20,838 nucleotides of DNA from assembly GCA_964352715.1 (NCBI GenBank), contig CAYGSU010000068.1, positions 1 through 20,838 of the forward strand, given 5' to 3'. Shown here piece by piece: positions 6,896-14,480 of this stretch (positions within the stretch are counted from its first letter, which is position 1; each line of letters starts with the position of its first letter). Under the pieces are notes generated by a model. The model did no database searches. It had not been told where the DNA came from and saw only the letters and a program-made list of their open reading frames with translations. The position numbers and the translations under genes are program-made. Source of the stretch: JAVKBW01 sp964352715 (GTDB taxonomy: Bacteria > Pseudomonadota > Alphaproteobacteria > UBA8366 > Aestuariispiraceae).

Positions 6896-7090
6896 GTGAC
6901 CGATAGAAACGAAGAGACGCTCGATCGGCGTGGATTCTTCGGAGCGGCCGCCAAGGGCGCAACGTTGGGTCTGGGTGCGGTTGTCGCGTCGGTCGGCACG
7001 GCGGAAGCAATGGAAACGGAACCGTCAGGCGACGGCTCGTACCGTGAAACGCCGCACGTGAAGACCTATTACGATCTCGCCCGGTTCTAG
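6896..7090 (+). CDS. Small FDH-region Tat-signal protein (formate_TAT type)
   Basis: A 64-residue protein starting at GTG 6896. That start is favoured over an upstream in-frame TTG (6854) because AAGGAG lies 7 bases before it. The N-terminus carries a twin-arginine signal, 'LDRRGFFGAAAKGATLGLGA', ending near 'TAEAMETEP'. The mature part is only about 25-30 residues and ends 'YRETPHVKTYYDLARF'. This matches the Y-[HRK]-x-[TS]-x-H-[IV]-x-x-[YF]-Y motif that I remember as the signature of the small 'formate dehydrogenase region TAT target' family. It should be exported to the periplasmic side, alone or with the FDH catalytic subunit. Whether it is a subunit, an export escort or a cofactor binder is unknown. 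It sits between the chaperone and FDH alpha genes. Confidence 0.85.
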   Translation: MTDRNEETLDRRGFFGAAAKGATLGLGAVVASVGTAEAMETEPSGDGSYRETPHVKTYYDLARF

Positions 7091-7252
7091 CCCTCCTTCG
7101 GCGTGACTGCCGGGCGCACACCGCCCGCGGCGCTGGAACGACGGCCTGAACAGGAGATGCCGACGGCAAAGAGTCACAGGCATTTCCGGGCAAAACACAG
7201 CGGAAAATCCGCGTCAGATACCTGAATAGGTAGATAACGAAAGGAAACCAAA
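7091..7252 (+). other. Leader region of the FDH alpha gene
   Basis: 162 bases with no convincing gene. It contains three short perfect inverted repeats: CGGGCG/CGCCCG (7111-7127), GCGGA/TCCGC (7200-7212) and TACCT/AGGTA (7219-7232). None has a T-run. AAGGAAA shortly before ATG 7253 is the ribosome site of the FDH alpha gene. The structures may affect mRNA stability or processing, but they are short enough to be chance. Confidence 0.3.
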
Positions 7253-10129
7253 ATGCTTCGCAAAAAGACCAACGGGGTTGCATTCGGCCCCCGTTCGTCG
7301 GCAGCGATCAGAGGCGCAAAGACAGAGACGGTCGACAGACGGTCTTTCCTGAAGCGCTCCGGTCTCGTTGCCGGGGGCGTTGCAGCGGCAAGTGTCGCTC
7401 CAGCTGGCCTGATGGTTCGGAAAGCCAAAGCGGCCGGGGCCGCAACAGGCGCCGTTACGATGGTAAAAAGCGTCTGCACCCATTGCTCTGTCGGCTGTAC
7501 CGTTATGGCGGAAGTCCAGAACGGCGTATGGGTCGGTCAGGAGCCGGGCTTTGACAGCCCGTTCAATCTGGGCACGCATTGCGCAAAAGGCGCGTCGGTC
7601 CGTGAACACGGCCATGGCGAGCGCCGGCTGAAATATCCGACGAAACTGGTCAACGGCAAATGGACCAAGGTTTCCTGGGATCAGGCGATCGAGGAAATCG
7701 GCGACAAGATGCTGGAGATCCGCAAATCCTCCGGTCCCGATTCGGTCTACTGGCTGGGCTCTGCGAAGCACAACAACGAACAGGCCTACCTGTTCCGCAA
7801 GTTCTACGCCTTCTGGGGCACCAACAACGGTGACCACCAGGCGCGGATCTGTCACTCGACCACGGTCGCGGGTGTTGCAAACACCTGGGGTTATGGCGCG
7901 ATGACCAATTCCTACAACGACATTCACAATTCGCGTGCGATGTTCCTTATCGGCGGCAACCCGGCGGAAGCGCATCCTGTTTCCCTGCTTCACCTGCTGA
8001 AGGCAAAGGAACAGAACAACGCGCCACTGATTGTCTGTGACCCGCGGTTCACCCGGACGGCGGCGCATGCCGACGAATTCGTCCGGTTCCGTCCAGGGTC
8101 GGACGTCGCACTGATCTGGGGTATCCTGTACCACATCTTCGAAAACGGCTGGGAAGACAAGGAATTCATCCGCCAGCGCGTCTGGGGGATGGACCAGATC
8201 AGGACCGAAGTTGCGAAGTGGAACCCGGAAGAAACCGAACGGGTTACCGGCGTTCCCGGCTCGCAGTTGAAGCGTGTCGCCAAAACGCTGGCGAACAACC
8301 GCCCCGGCACCGTCATCTGGTGCATGGGCGGGACGCAGCACACCAACGGGAACAATAACACCCGCGCGTACTGCATCCTTCAGCTTGCGCTTGGCAACAT
8401 GGGTGTCAGCGGCGGCGGCACCAACATCTTCCGCGGTCACGACAACGTTCAGGGCGCTACCGACTTCGGCGTTCTCTGTCACACGCTGCCGGGCTACTAC
8501 GGCCTCAAGACAGGGTCCTGGAAGCATTGGGCCAGGGTCTGGGATGTCGATTACGACTATCTCCTGAACCAGTTCCAGTCGAAAGACCTGATGGAAACCG
8601 CCGGCGTCCCGGTATCGCGCTGGATCGACGGCGTTCTGGAATCCAAGGAAAACTTCGAGCAGCCGGACAATCTTCGGGCGATGGTGTTCTGGGGCCACGC
8701 GCCGAACTCGCAGACCCGACTGAAGGAAATGAAGACGGCGATGGAGAAGCTCGACCTGATGGTCGTGATCGATCCCTACCCGACTGTCAGCGCCGTGATG
8801 TCCGACCGGACCGACGGCGTTTATCTTCTGCCGGCCTGCACGCAGTTCGAAACCTACGGTTCTGTCACGGCGTCCAACCGGTCGCTGCAATGGCGGGACA
8901 AGGTGATCGATCCGCTGTTCGAATCCCTTCCCGATCACACGATCATGTACAAGCTCGCGAAGAAACTCGGTTTCGCGGACGAGATGTTCAAGCACATCGC
9001 CGTTTCCGACGATGATGAGCCGAGCATCGAAGACACGACACGTGAATTCAACAAGGGCATGTGGACCATCGGCTATACCGGTCAGTCGCCGGAACGGCTG
9101 AAACTGCACATGGCGAACCAGCATACCTTCGACAAGACAACCCTGCAGGCGCTTGGCGGCCCGTGCGACGGCGAATATTACGGCTTGCCGTGGCCAACCT
9201 GGGGCACTCCGGAAATGAAACACCCGGGGACGCCGAATCTGTACGATTCGTCCAAGTCAGTGGCTGATGGCGGTTTGACCTTCCGCGCCCGTTTCGGTGT
9301 GGAACGCGACGGCGAAAACCTGCTGGCCGAAGGATCGTATTCGGTCGGTTCGGAAATCAAGGACGGCTATCCTGAATTCACCATGGAAATGCTGAAGTCG
9401 CTCGGCTGGGACAAGGACCTGACCGCAGAGGAACAGGCGTCTATCGATGCAGTGGCCGGTGACAATACCAACTGGAAGACCGACCTTTCGGGCGGTATCC
9501 AGCGGGTCGCCATCAAACATGGCTGCGCACCGTTCGGTAACGCGAAAGCCCGGACAGTCGTCTGGACCTTCCCGGATCCGATCCCCACGCACCGTGAACC
9601 GCTTTACACCAATCGACGTGATCTGGTGGCCGACTATCCGACCTATGAAGACCGGGTCATGTATCGTCTGCCGACCATGTTCGAGTCGATCCAGAAGCAG
9701 GACTTCTCGGCCGACTTCCCGACCATCCTCACCTCCGGCCGTCTGGTCGAATACGAGGGTGGCGGGGACGAAACACGGTCCAATCCGTGGCTGGCGGAAC
9801 TGCAGCAGGACATGTTTGTCGAAATCAACCCGCGCGATGCCAACAATGCCGGCATCCGCGACGGCGAACAGGTCTGGGTCTATGGTCCGGAAGGCGGCAA
9901 GGTCAAGGTCATGGCCATGGTCACCGAACGGGTCGGGGCCGGTGTTGCGTTCATGCCGTTCCACTTCGGTGGGCACATGGAGGGCAAGGATTTGCGCGAC
10001 AAGTACCCGGAAGGGGCTGATCCGTACATCCTGGGTGAATCAACCAATACGGCGCAAACATACGGGTATGACTCGGTGACCAACATGCAGGAAACCAAAG
10101 CAACCCTGTGCCGCATTGAACGCGCTTAA
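7253..10129 (+). CDS. fdhA: Formate dehydrogenase alpha (catalytic molybdopterin) subunit, Tat-exported
   Basis: A 958-residue member of the DMSO-reductase superfamily that oxidises formate to CO2 at a Mo- or W-bis-MGD centre. The Tat signal is 'TVDRRSFLKRSGLVAGGVAA' (26-45). An N-terminal [4Fe-4S] site is formed by Cys75, Cys78, Cys82 and Cys110 (CTHCSVGC, then GTHCAKG). The metal ligand lies in 'ARICHSTTVAG': Cys200 (TGT at 7850-7852) followed by His201, so this is a Cys enzyme and not a selenoprotein. The C-terminal cofactor-binding domain begins near 'ILTSGRLVEYEGGGDETRSN' and runs to the end. The length is a little under the roughly 1015 residues of E. coli FdnG. The Tat signal and the membrane gamma subunit place it on the periplasmic side. 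It is preceded by its likely chaperone and followed 14 bases later by the beta subunit. The metal (Mo or W) cannot be told from sequence. Confidence 0.96.
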   Translation: MLRKKTNGVAFGPRSSAAIRGAKTETVDRRSFLKRSGLVAGGVAAASVAPAGLMVRKAKAAGAATGAVTMVKSVCTHCSVGCTVMAEVQNGVWVGQEPGFDSPFNLGTHCAKGASVREHGHGERRLKYPTKLVNGKWTKVSWDQAIEEIGDKMLEIRKSSGPDSVYWLGSAKHNNEQAYLFRKFYAFWGTNNGDHQARICHSTTVAGVANTWGYGAMTNSYNDIHNSRAMFLIGGNPAEAHPVSLLHLLKAKEQNNAPLIVCDPRFTRTAAHADEFVRFRPGSDVALIWGILYHIFENGWEDKEFIRQRVWGMDQIRTEVAKWNPEETERVTGVPGSQLKRVAKTLANNRPGTVIWCMGGTQHTNGNNNTRAYCILQLALGNMGVSGGGTNIFRGHDNVQGATDFGVLCHTLPGYYGLKTGSWKHWARVWDVDYDYLLNQFQSKDLMETAGVPVSRWIDGVLESKENFEQPDNLRAMVFWGHAPNSQTRLKEMKTAMEKLDLMVVIDPYPTVSAVMSDRTDGVYLLPACTQFETYGSVTASNRSLQWRDKVIDPLFESLPDHTIMYKLAKKLGFADEMFKHIAVSDDDEPSIEDTTREFNKGMWTIGYTGQSPERLKLHMANQHTFDKTTLQALGGPCDGEYYGLPWPTWGTPEMKHPGTPNLYDSSKSVADGGLTFRARFGVERDGENLLAEGSYSVGSEIKDGYPEFTMEMLKSLGWDKDLTAEEQASIDAVAGDNTNWKTDLSGGIQRVAIKHGCAPFGNAKARTVVWTFPDPIPTHREPLYTNRRDLVADYPTYEDRVMYRLPTMFESIQKQDFSADFPTILTSGRLVEYEGGGDETRSNPWLAELQQDMFVEINPRDANNAGIRDGEQVWVYGPEGGKVKVMAMVTERVGAGVAFMPFHFGGHMEGKDLRDKYPEGADPYILGESTNTAQTYGYDSVTNMQETKATLCRIERA

Positions 10130-10143
10130 GAGGAGATAAGAAA

Positions 10144-10737
10144 ATGGCTAGAATGAAATTCCTCTGCGACGCTGAACGCTGCATCGAGTGCAACGCCTGC
10201 GTCACCGCCTGCAAGAACGAGCATGAAGTGCCGTGGGGCATCAACCGCCGACGGGTCGTCACGATCAATGACGGCAAGCCCGGCGAACGGTCGATCTCGG
10301 TCGCCTGCATGCATTGTTCGGACGCGCCTTGCATGGCGGTCTGCCCTGTCGACTGTTTCTACCAGACAGACGACGGGGTGGTCCTGCATTCCAAGGACCT
10401 GTGTATCGGTTGCGGGTACTGCTTCTATGCTTGCCCGTTCGGTGCACCGCAATTCCCGCAAGCCGGGAATTTCGGCAGTCGCGGCAAAATGGACAAGTGC
10501 ACCTTCTGCGCCGGTGGCCCTGAAGAAGCCAATTCATCCGAAGAGTTCCAGAAGTACGGACGGAACAGGTTGGCTGAAGGCAAACTGCCGCTCTGCGCTG
10601 AAATGTGCTCCACCAAGGCACTGTTGGCAGGTGACGGAAACACGGTTTCCGAAATCTACCGCGAACGGATCGTGGCCCGTGGCTTCGGTTCCGGCGCCTG
10701 GGGTTGGGGTACGGCGTATGAACGCAAGGGCACCTGA
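10144..10737 (+). CDS. fdhB: Formate dehydrogenase beta (iron-sulfur) subunit
   Basis: A 197-residue ferredoxin-like electron-transfer subunit carrying electrons from the alpha subunit to the membrane cytochrome. Sixteen cysteines form four [4Fe-4S] sites: Cys13/16/19/23; Cys55/58/63/67; Cys87/90/93/97 (CIGCGYCFYAC); and Cys119/122/151/155 (CTFC with CAEMC). There is no signal peptide, as expected for a subunit exported by hitch-hiking on the alpha Tat signal. It also lacks the C-terminal membrane anchor found in E. coli FdnH/FdoH and so resembles the short FdhB of other bacteria; membrane contact must come from the gamma subunit. A strong GAGGAG ribosome site lies just upstream, directly after the alpha stop codon. 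Confidence 0.95.
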   Translation: MARMKFLCDAERCIECNACVTACKNEHEVPWGINRRRVVTINDGKPGERSISVACMHCSDAPCMAVCPVDCFYQTDDGVVLHSKDLCIGCGYCFYACPFGAPQFPQAGNFGSRGKMDKCTFCAGGPEEANSSEEFQKYGRNRLAEGKLPLCAEMCSTKALLAGDGNTVSEIYRERIVARGFGSGAWGWGTAYERKGT

Positions 10738-10769
10738 CCCTGCCCGGCCTGAAATGATCTGAACTGGGA

Positions 10770-10799
10770 CGGGGGTGTTCGTTATGGCGAATGCCCCCG
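10770..10799 (+). terminator. Intercistronic hairpin after the FDH beta gene
   Basis: The arms at 10770-10781 and 10788-10799 form a 12-bp stem (two G-T wobbles, otherwise paired) around a 6-base loop. An outer pairing of GAACTG (10761-10766) with CAGTTC (10807-10812) can extend it. The stem is G+C-rich, but what follows is CCTTCTTC and not a clean T-run. It could be a weak terminator or an mRNA-stabilising element separating alpha/beta from the gamma subunit. The whole gap 10738-10931 holds no gene. Confidence 0.5.
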
Positions 10800-10931
10800 C
10801 CTTCTTCAGTTCGGGTCAGTTCTTCAGGCAAGCGTCAGTTCTGATCAGCCTTTATGCGGTATCGGTGTTCGATCCGGCTTCACGTTACCCGCAAATCAAA
10901 CCAAACCGTTCCGGAATTGAGGAAAAGCATC

Positions 10932-12110
10932 ATGGCGAAGGCAAATCATACGGCATTTGACCGCAGACCGCTTTGGATGATCGGTATAACCGCCCTTATC
11001 GTTGCAGCCCTGATCGGGTTGGCCGGTATCGCCTCACATCCGGCGCAAGCACAGGATGCGGAAACGTCCGCCGGCCCAGAAGACCCGTTCACCACACAGG
11101 GCGCTACCAGCGATGCCGACTTCTGGCGCGCCGTCCGGTCCGGCGAGCGCGGCACTGTCGTCAATCCACGCGGCGAAAGCGGTCTTTTGATCCAGCCGCC
11201 CGGACAGCCGCGCAATTCCGAAATTTTCGGCGAACAGATCACCGCCGGTCAGCTCTGGCGGAACATGCGCAACAATGAAGTCACAAAATGGGGCGCCTAT
11301 GGCATGGCGGGCATTATTGTTCTGCTGACGCTGTTTTTCTTCATCCGGGGTCGGATCAGGATCGAAGAAGGAAAATCCGGCATCACCATCGAACGGTTCA
11401 AGCTTTTTGAACGCGCAGGTCACTGGCTGACCGCCGGGTCTTTCGTGCTGCTGGGGCTTACCGGCCTGAACATCCTTTACGGCAAAAGCGTTTTGATGCC
11501 GGTCATCGGAAAGGACGCCTTCGCGGCAATCACGCTGGTCGGAAAGTACATCCACTTTATCTCAGGTTTCGTCTTCATGGTCGGGCTGGTGCTGATTTTC
11601 CTGATGTGGGTCCGTCACAACCTGCCGAGCCGGACCGATGTGGTCTGGGCGCTTAAGGGCGGTGGCATTCTGGCGAAGGGCATGCACCCGCCTGCGAAAA
11701 AATTCAACGCGGGTCAGAAGGTCATTTTCTGGCTGACCATCCTGTGCGGCGTCTCGCTCAGCCTGTCCGGCATTGCGCTGATATGGCCTTATGAATTCCT
11801 GATGTTCAACAAGACCTTCGTGTTGTTGAATTCATTCGGTTTCTCGCTGCCGACAGACCTGTCACCGATCCAGGAACAGCAATATGCCCAGCTGTGGCAC
11901 GGCATGCTGTCGCTGTTCATGATCTGTGTGATCCTGGCGCATATCTATATCGGCACCATCGGCATGGAAGGCGCTTTCGACGCCATGGGGTCCGGTCAGG
12001 TCGATCTGAACTGGGCAAAGGAACACCATAATTTGTGGGTAGAGGACGTGCAGAAAATGCAGCGGACACCGCCAGAATCGAGAAGCAGTTCAAAAGCGCC
12101 TGCAGAATAG
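10932..12110 (+). CDS. fdhC: Formate dehydrogenase gamma subunit (cytochrome b)
   Basis: A 392-residue membrane subunit that takes electrons from the beta subunit through two b hemes to quinone. ATG 10932 is chosen for its GAGG about 9 bases upstream; an ATG at 10854 would add 26 unlikely residues. A hydrophobic segment (14-34), probably a signal or first helix, is followed by a hydrophilic domain (about 40-118, with 'DADFWRAVRSGERGTVV'). Membrane helices follow at about 121-139, 164-184, 205-226, 264-285 and 322-344. The likely heme ligands include His164 (ERAGHWLTA), His208, His323 and His337, as in FdnI. The region 'KGMHPPAKKFNAGQKVIFW' (249-267) is typical of the alphaproteobacterial FDH gamma family, and the hydrophilic extension after the first helix is normal for that group. 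It is separated from the beta gene by a 194-bp gap with a hairpin. Confidence 0.94.
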   Translation: MAKANHTAFDRRPLWMIGITALIVAALIGLAGIASHPAQAQDAETSAGPEDPFTTQGATSDADFWRAVRSGERGTVVNPRGESGLLIQPPGQPRNSEIFGEQITAGQLWRNMRNNEVTKWGAYGMAGIIVLLTLFFFIRGRIRIEEGKSGITIERFKLFERAGHWLTAGSFVLLGLTGLNILYGKSVLMPVIGKDAFAAITLVGKYIHFISGFVFMVGLVLIFLMWVRHNLPSRTDVVWALKGGGILAKGMHPPAKKFNAGQKVIFWLTILCGVSLSLSGIALIWPYEFLMFNKTFVLLNSFGFSLPTDLSPIQEQQYAQLWHGMLSLFMICVILAHIYIGTIGMEGAFDAMGSGQVDLNWAKEHHNLWVEDVQKMQRTPPESRSSSKAPAE

Positions 12111-12130
12111 CGTTGCCGCAGCGAAACTGA

Positions 12131-13483
12131 ATGGCGGGCACCGCTAATCAATATCTGAGAGCCGCTGTTCTGGTGGCCGGTCTGGCAGGGGCGATTGCCC
12201 CTGTTCAGGCCGATCTTGTCGGACATGGCGCCCCCGTCCGCGATATCGTCATTTCCGACGACGGACAGCACGCCGTAACCAGTGCTTTCGATGACATGAT
12301 GATCCTCTGGGATCTCGGCAGCCAAAGTGAACGTCTGGCTTTCGTCGGTCATGCCGCCGCGGTGAACGCGGCGGTGTTTCTGCCGCAGCGAATTGCATCG
12401 GTCGGTGATGATGGAACCCTTCGGCTGTGGGACCGGGAAACGGCCAGACTTCAGCAAACGATAATGGCGCACGAAAAGAAGGCGGTTGCCATCGCCGCTT
12501 CCGCCGATGGACGCTACATCGCGACCGGCTCCTGGGACCGAACGGTGAAAGTGTGGAATGCCGATACAGGCGATCTGGTGCGTGTTTTCAACGGGCACAG
12601 AAACAACGTCAATGCGGTCGCCTTCGCACCGTCAGGCGACATCGTGTATTCTGCCGGCTATGACGGTGCGGTCTGGGTCTGGCCCGTTACCGGCGATGCC
12701 GAACCCCGACGTTTGACGGACAAGGATTTTCCCGTCAACGATATGGCGTTGTCGCCGGATGGAAACACCCTTGTCACCGGGTCGTCAGACGGCGTTATCC
12801 GGCTGTGGGATACGCCAACCGGCGACCTCAGCCGATCCGTAAAAGCGCATGAAGGCTCCATACTGGCCGTCGCCGTCAGCCCGGACGGAAAGACATTCGC
12901 CAGCGGTTCGACAGACGGATACATTCTGATCTGGGAAAGTGCTGACGAACCGGTCCTGAAGCTGCCGGTCGACTACTACCGGGCGGTATGGTCACTGGCG
13001 TTTTCACCCGACGGATCGGCCGTCTACGCCGCTGGTGTCGACAAGGTGGCGCGCGGCTGGCAGGTCGCGACCGGCAAGCCTGTCGCAGGCGAAACTACGC
13101 CCTTCCAGCCGATCGACCGGGTCGCCGCCGAGCTTGCGGAGTCTGACGATCCGATCAAGCGCGGCAGCTTCCATTTCCGTAAATGCGCAATTTGTCATTC
13201 GCTGGCCGAGGACGGCACGCGGCGATCAGGCCCGTCGCTTGAAAACATCTTTGGCCGCAGGGTCGGCAGCTATCCCGGTTATCATTATTCAGAGGCTCTG
13301 AAGAACAGCGATATCGTCTGGAACGAAGAGACGATATCGCAACTGTTCGAACTGGGGCCGGATGTGCTGCTACCGGGAACCAAGATGCCGCTTCAAAAGC
13401 TGCCGAAACCGGCCGATCGTCAGGCGCTGATTGAATTTCTCAAGGTCTATACCGACCCGGCCACCGAAAAGCCGCCGCTATGA
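12131..13483 (+). CDS. Exported WD40 beta-propeller / cytochrome c fusion protein
   Basis: A 450-residue protein with an N-terminal signal peptide (about 1-27, cleavage near VQA-DL), so it should be periplasmic. Residues 29-310 contain seven WD-type blades, for example 'DDGTLRLWD' (93-101), 'WDRTVKVWN' (135-143), 'SDGVIRLWD' (219-227) and 'TDGYILIWE' (261-269). A class I cytochrome c domain follows at about 340-442, with heme site CAICH (Cys352, Cys355, His356) and probable axial Met419 in 'PGTKMPL'. The propeller could be a docking platform and the heme an electron acceptor or donor for the FDH complex. It starts 20 bases after the gamma subunit and overlaps the following protease gene by ATGA (13480-13483). 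The ribosome site is weak. Functional coupling to FDH is inferred from the operon. Confidence 0.9.
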   Translation: MAGTANQYLRAAVLVAGLAGAIAPVQADLVGHGAPVRDIVISDDGQHAVTSAFDDMMILWDLGSQSERLAFVGHAAAVNAAVFLPQRIASVGDDGTLRLWDRETARLQQTIMAHEKKAVAIAASADGRYIATGSWDRTVKVWNADTGDLVRVFNGHRNNVNAVAFAPSGDIVYSAGYDGAVWVWPVTGDAEPRRLTDKDFPVNDMALSPDGNTLVTGSSDGVIRLWDTPTGDLSRSVKAHEGSILAVAVSPDGKTFASGSTDGYILIWESADEPVLKLPVDYYRAVWSLAFSPDGSAVYAAGVDKVARGWQVATGKPVAGETTPFQPIDRVAAELAESDDPIKRGSFHFRKCAICHSLAEDGTRRSGPSLENIFGRRVGSYPGYHYSEALKNSDIVWNEETISQLFELGPDVLLPGTKMPLQKLPKPADRQALIEFLKVYTDPATEKPPL

Positions 13484-14472
13484 GATTGTTCCATCGCCTG
13501 GTCAGCGCCGGCTTGACGATGCTCTTGAGCCTTGCCCTGCTTCCCTCGCCCGCACCAGCAGAAACCGCGATGGAACAAGCCATCGAAACGGTCGTCAGCG
13601 TGTTGCCGAAATGGCCGGGCTATGAACAGGGTGGATCGCCGCAGGTGCCGGCCGGAACCGCACCGGAAGGAACCGCCGTTGTCTGGCGGGAAGACGGTTA
13701 CCTCGCCACAGCCCTGCATGTCGTCGCTCAGTCGGACTCCATCAAAATCCGCCTGTATGACGGACGGGTGTTCGAGGCAGTGTTTGTCGCCGGTGACCGG
13801 GCGACCGATCTGGCGCTGCTGAAAGCGCGCCTGCCGGACGGTTTATCCTTGCCGCCTGTGCGGACAGCGGAACCGCCGGGCCTCGGTGAAGATGTCTGCG
13901 CCATCGGCAACGCCTTTGGCTTTGACCTGTCGGTAACCTGCGGTGTGGTTTCCGCACGCAACGTCTCAGAAGCCGGTTTCAACGCCATCGAGGATTTCAT
14001 CCAGACCGACGCCGCGATGAACCCGGGAATGTCCGGTGGTGGGCTGTTCGACCGCAACGGCAACCTCGTCGGGCTCTTGTCGGCGATTGTCACCAAACAG
14101 TCAGACGCCAATGTCGGCGTGAACTTCGCGGTATCGTCCAGGCTGCTGAGGCGTGTCATCGATGATCTGATGACCGGTGGACAGGTTCGACGTGTTGCGA
14201 CCGGTATTTCCTTTCGCGATCTCCCGCTCGCCGACCGGGAAACCGTTGCCGGCGCTCTTGTCGCGCAGGTCCGCATCGATAGCCCCGCCGCTGTCTCCGG
14301 CTTGGCGCATGGCGATATTGTTACCATGTTGGGCAGCCGCCGCATCGCCTCCCGCGCCGATGCGATGACGGCGACTTATCTTCTGATGCCGGGCGAAAAG
14401 ACCCCGCTTGTGTTTTGGCGTAACGGTGCAGAAACTTCCATCACGTTTGTACCCGCCGCCATTCACCAATAG
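13480..14472 (+). CDS. Exported trypsin-like (HtrA/Deg-type) serine protease with PDZ domain
   Basis: A 330-residue periplasmic protein with signal peptide (about 1-28, APA-ET). The trypsin-like domain shows His80 ('ATALHVV'), Asp110 ('ATDLALLK') and Ser185 in 'NPGMSGGGLF', so the triad is complete; the serine loop departs from the usual NPGNSGGPL. A PDZ-like domain is at about 240-325 ('VRIDSPAAVSGLAHGDIVTM'). It is shorter than DegP and has a single PDZ, like DegS, but is secreted and not anchored if the signal is cut. Its ATG overlaps the TGA of the WD40-cytochrome c gene, implying coupled synthesis. It may process or quality-control the periplasmic FDH parts; that role is an inference. 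Confidence 0.9.
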   Translation: MRLFHRLVSAGLTMLLSLALLPSPAPAETAMEQAIETVVSVLPKWPGYEQGGSPQVPAGTAPEGTAVVWREDGYLATALHVVAQSDSIKIRLYDGRVFEAVFVAGDRATDLALLKARLPDGLSLPPVRTAEPPGLGEDVCAIGNAFGFDLSVTCGVVSARNVSEAGFNAIEDFIQTDAAMNPGMSGGGLFDRNGNLVGLLSAIVTKQSDANVGVNFAVSSRLLRRVIDDLMTGGQVRRVATGISFRDLPLADRETVAGALVAQVRIDSPAAVSGLAHGDIVTMLGSRRIASRADAMTATYLLMPGEKTPLVFWRNGAETSITFVPAAIHQ

Positions 14473-14480
14473 AGGACGCC

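Noticed and set aside
7157..7225. Possible 22-codon leader peptide before the FDH alpha gene
   Set aside because: AGGAG runs directly into the ATG, too close to act as a ribosome site, and the short frame shows no attenuation-type codon run.
7850..7852. Possible selenocysteine position in the FDH alpha subunit
   Set aside because: The codon is TGT (Cys), the frame is uninterrupted by TGA, and no SECIS-like element is needed.
7214..9223. A 669-codon open frame on the minus strand across the FDH alpha gene
   Set aside because: It is an antisense shadow of the strongly conserved alpha subunit: no family resemblance, no ribosome site, low-complexity Arg/Val-rich translation.
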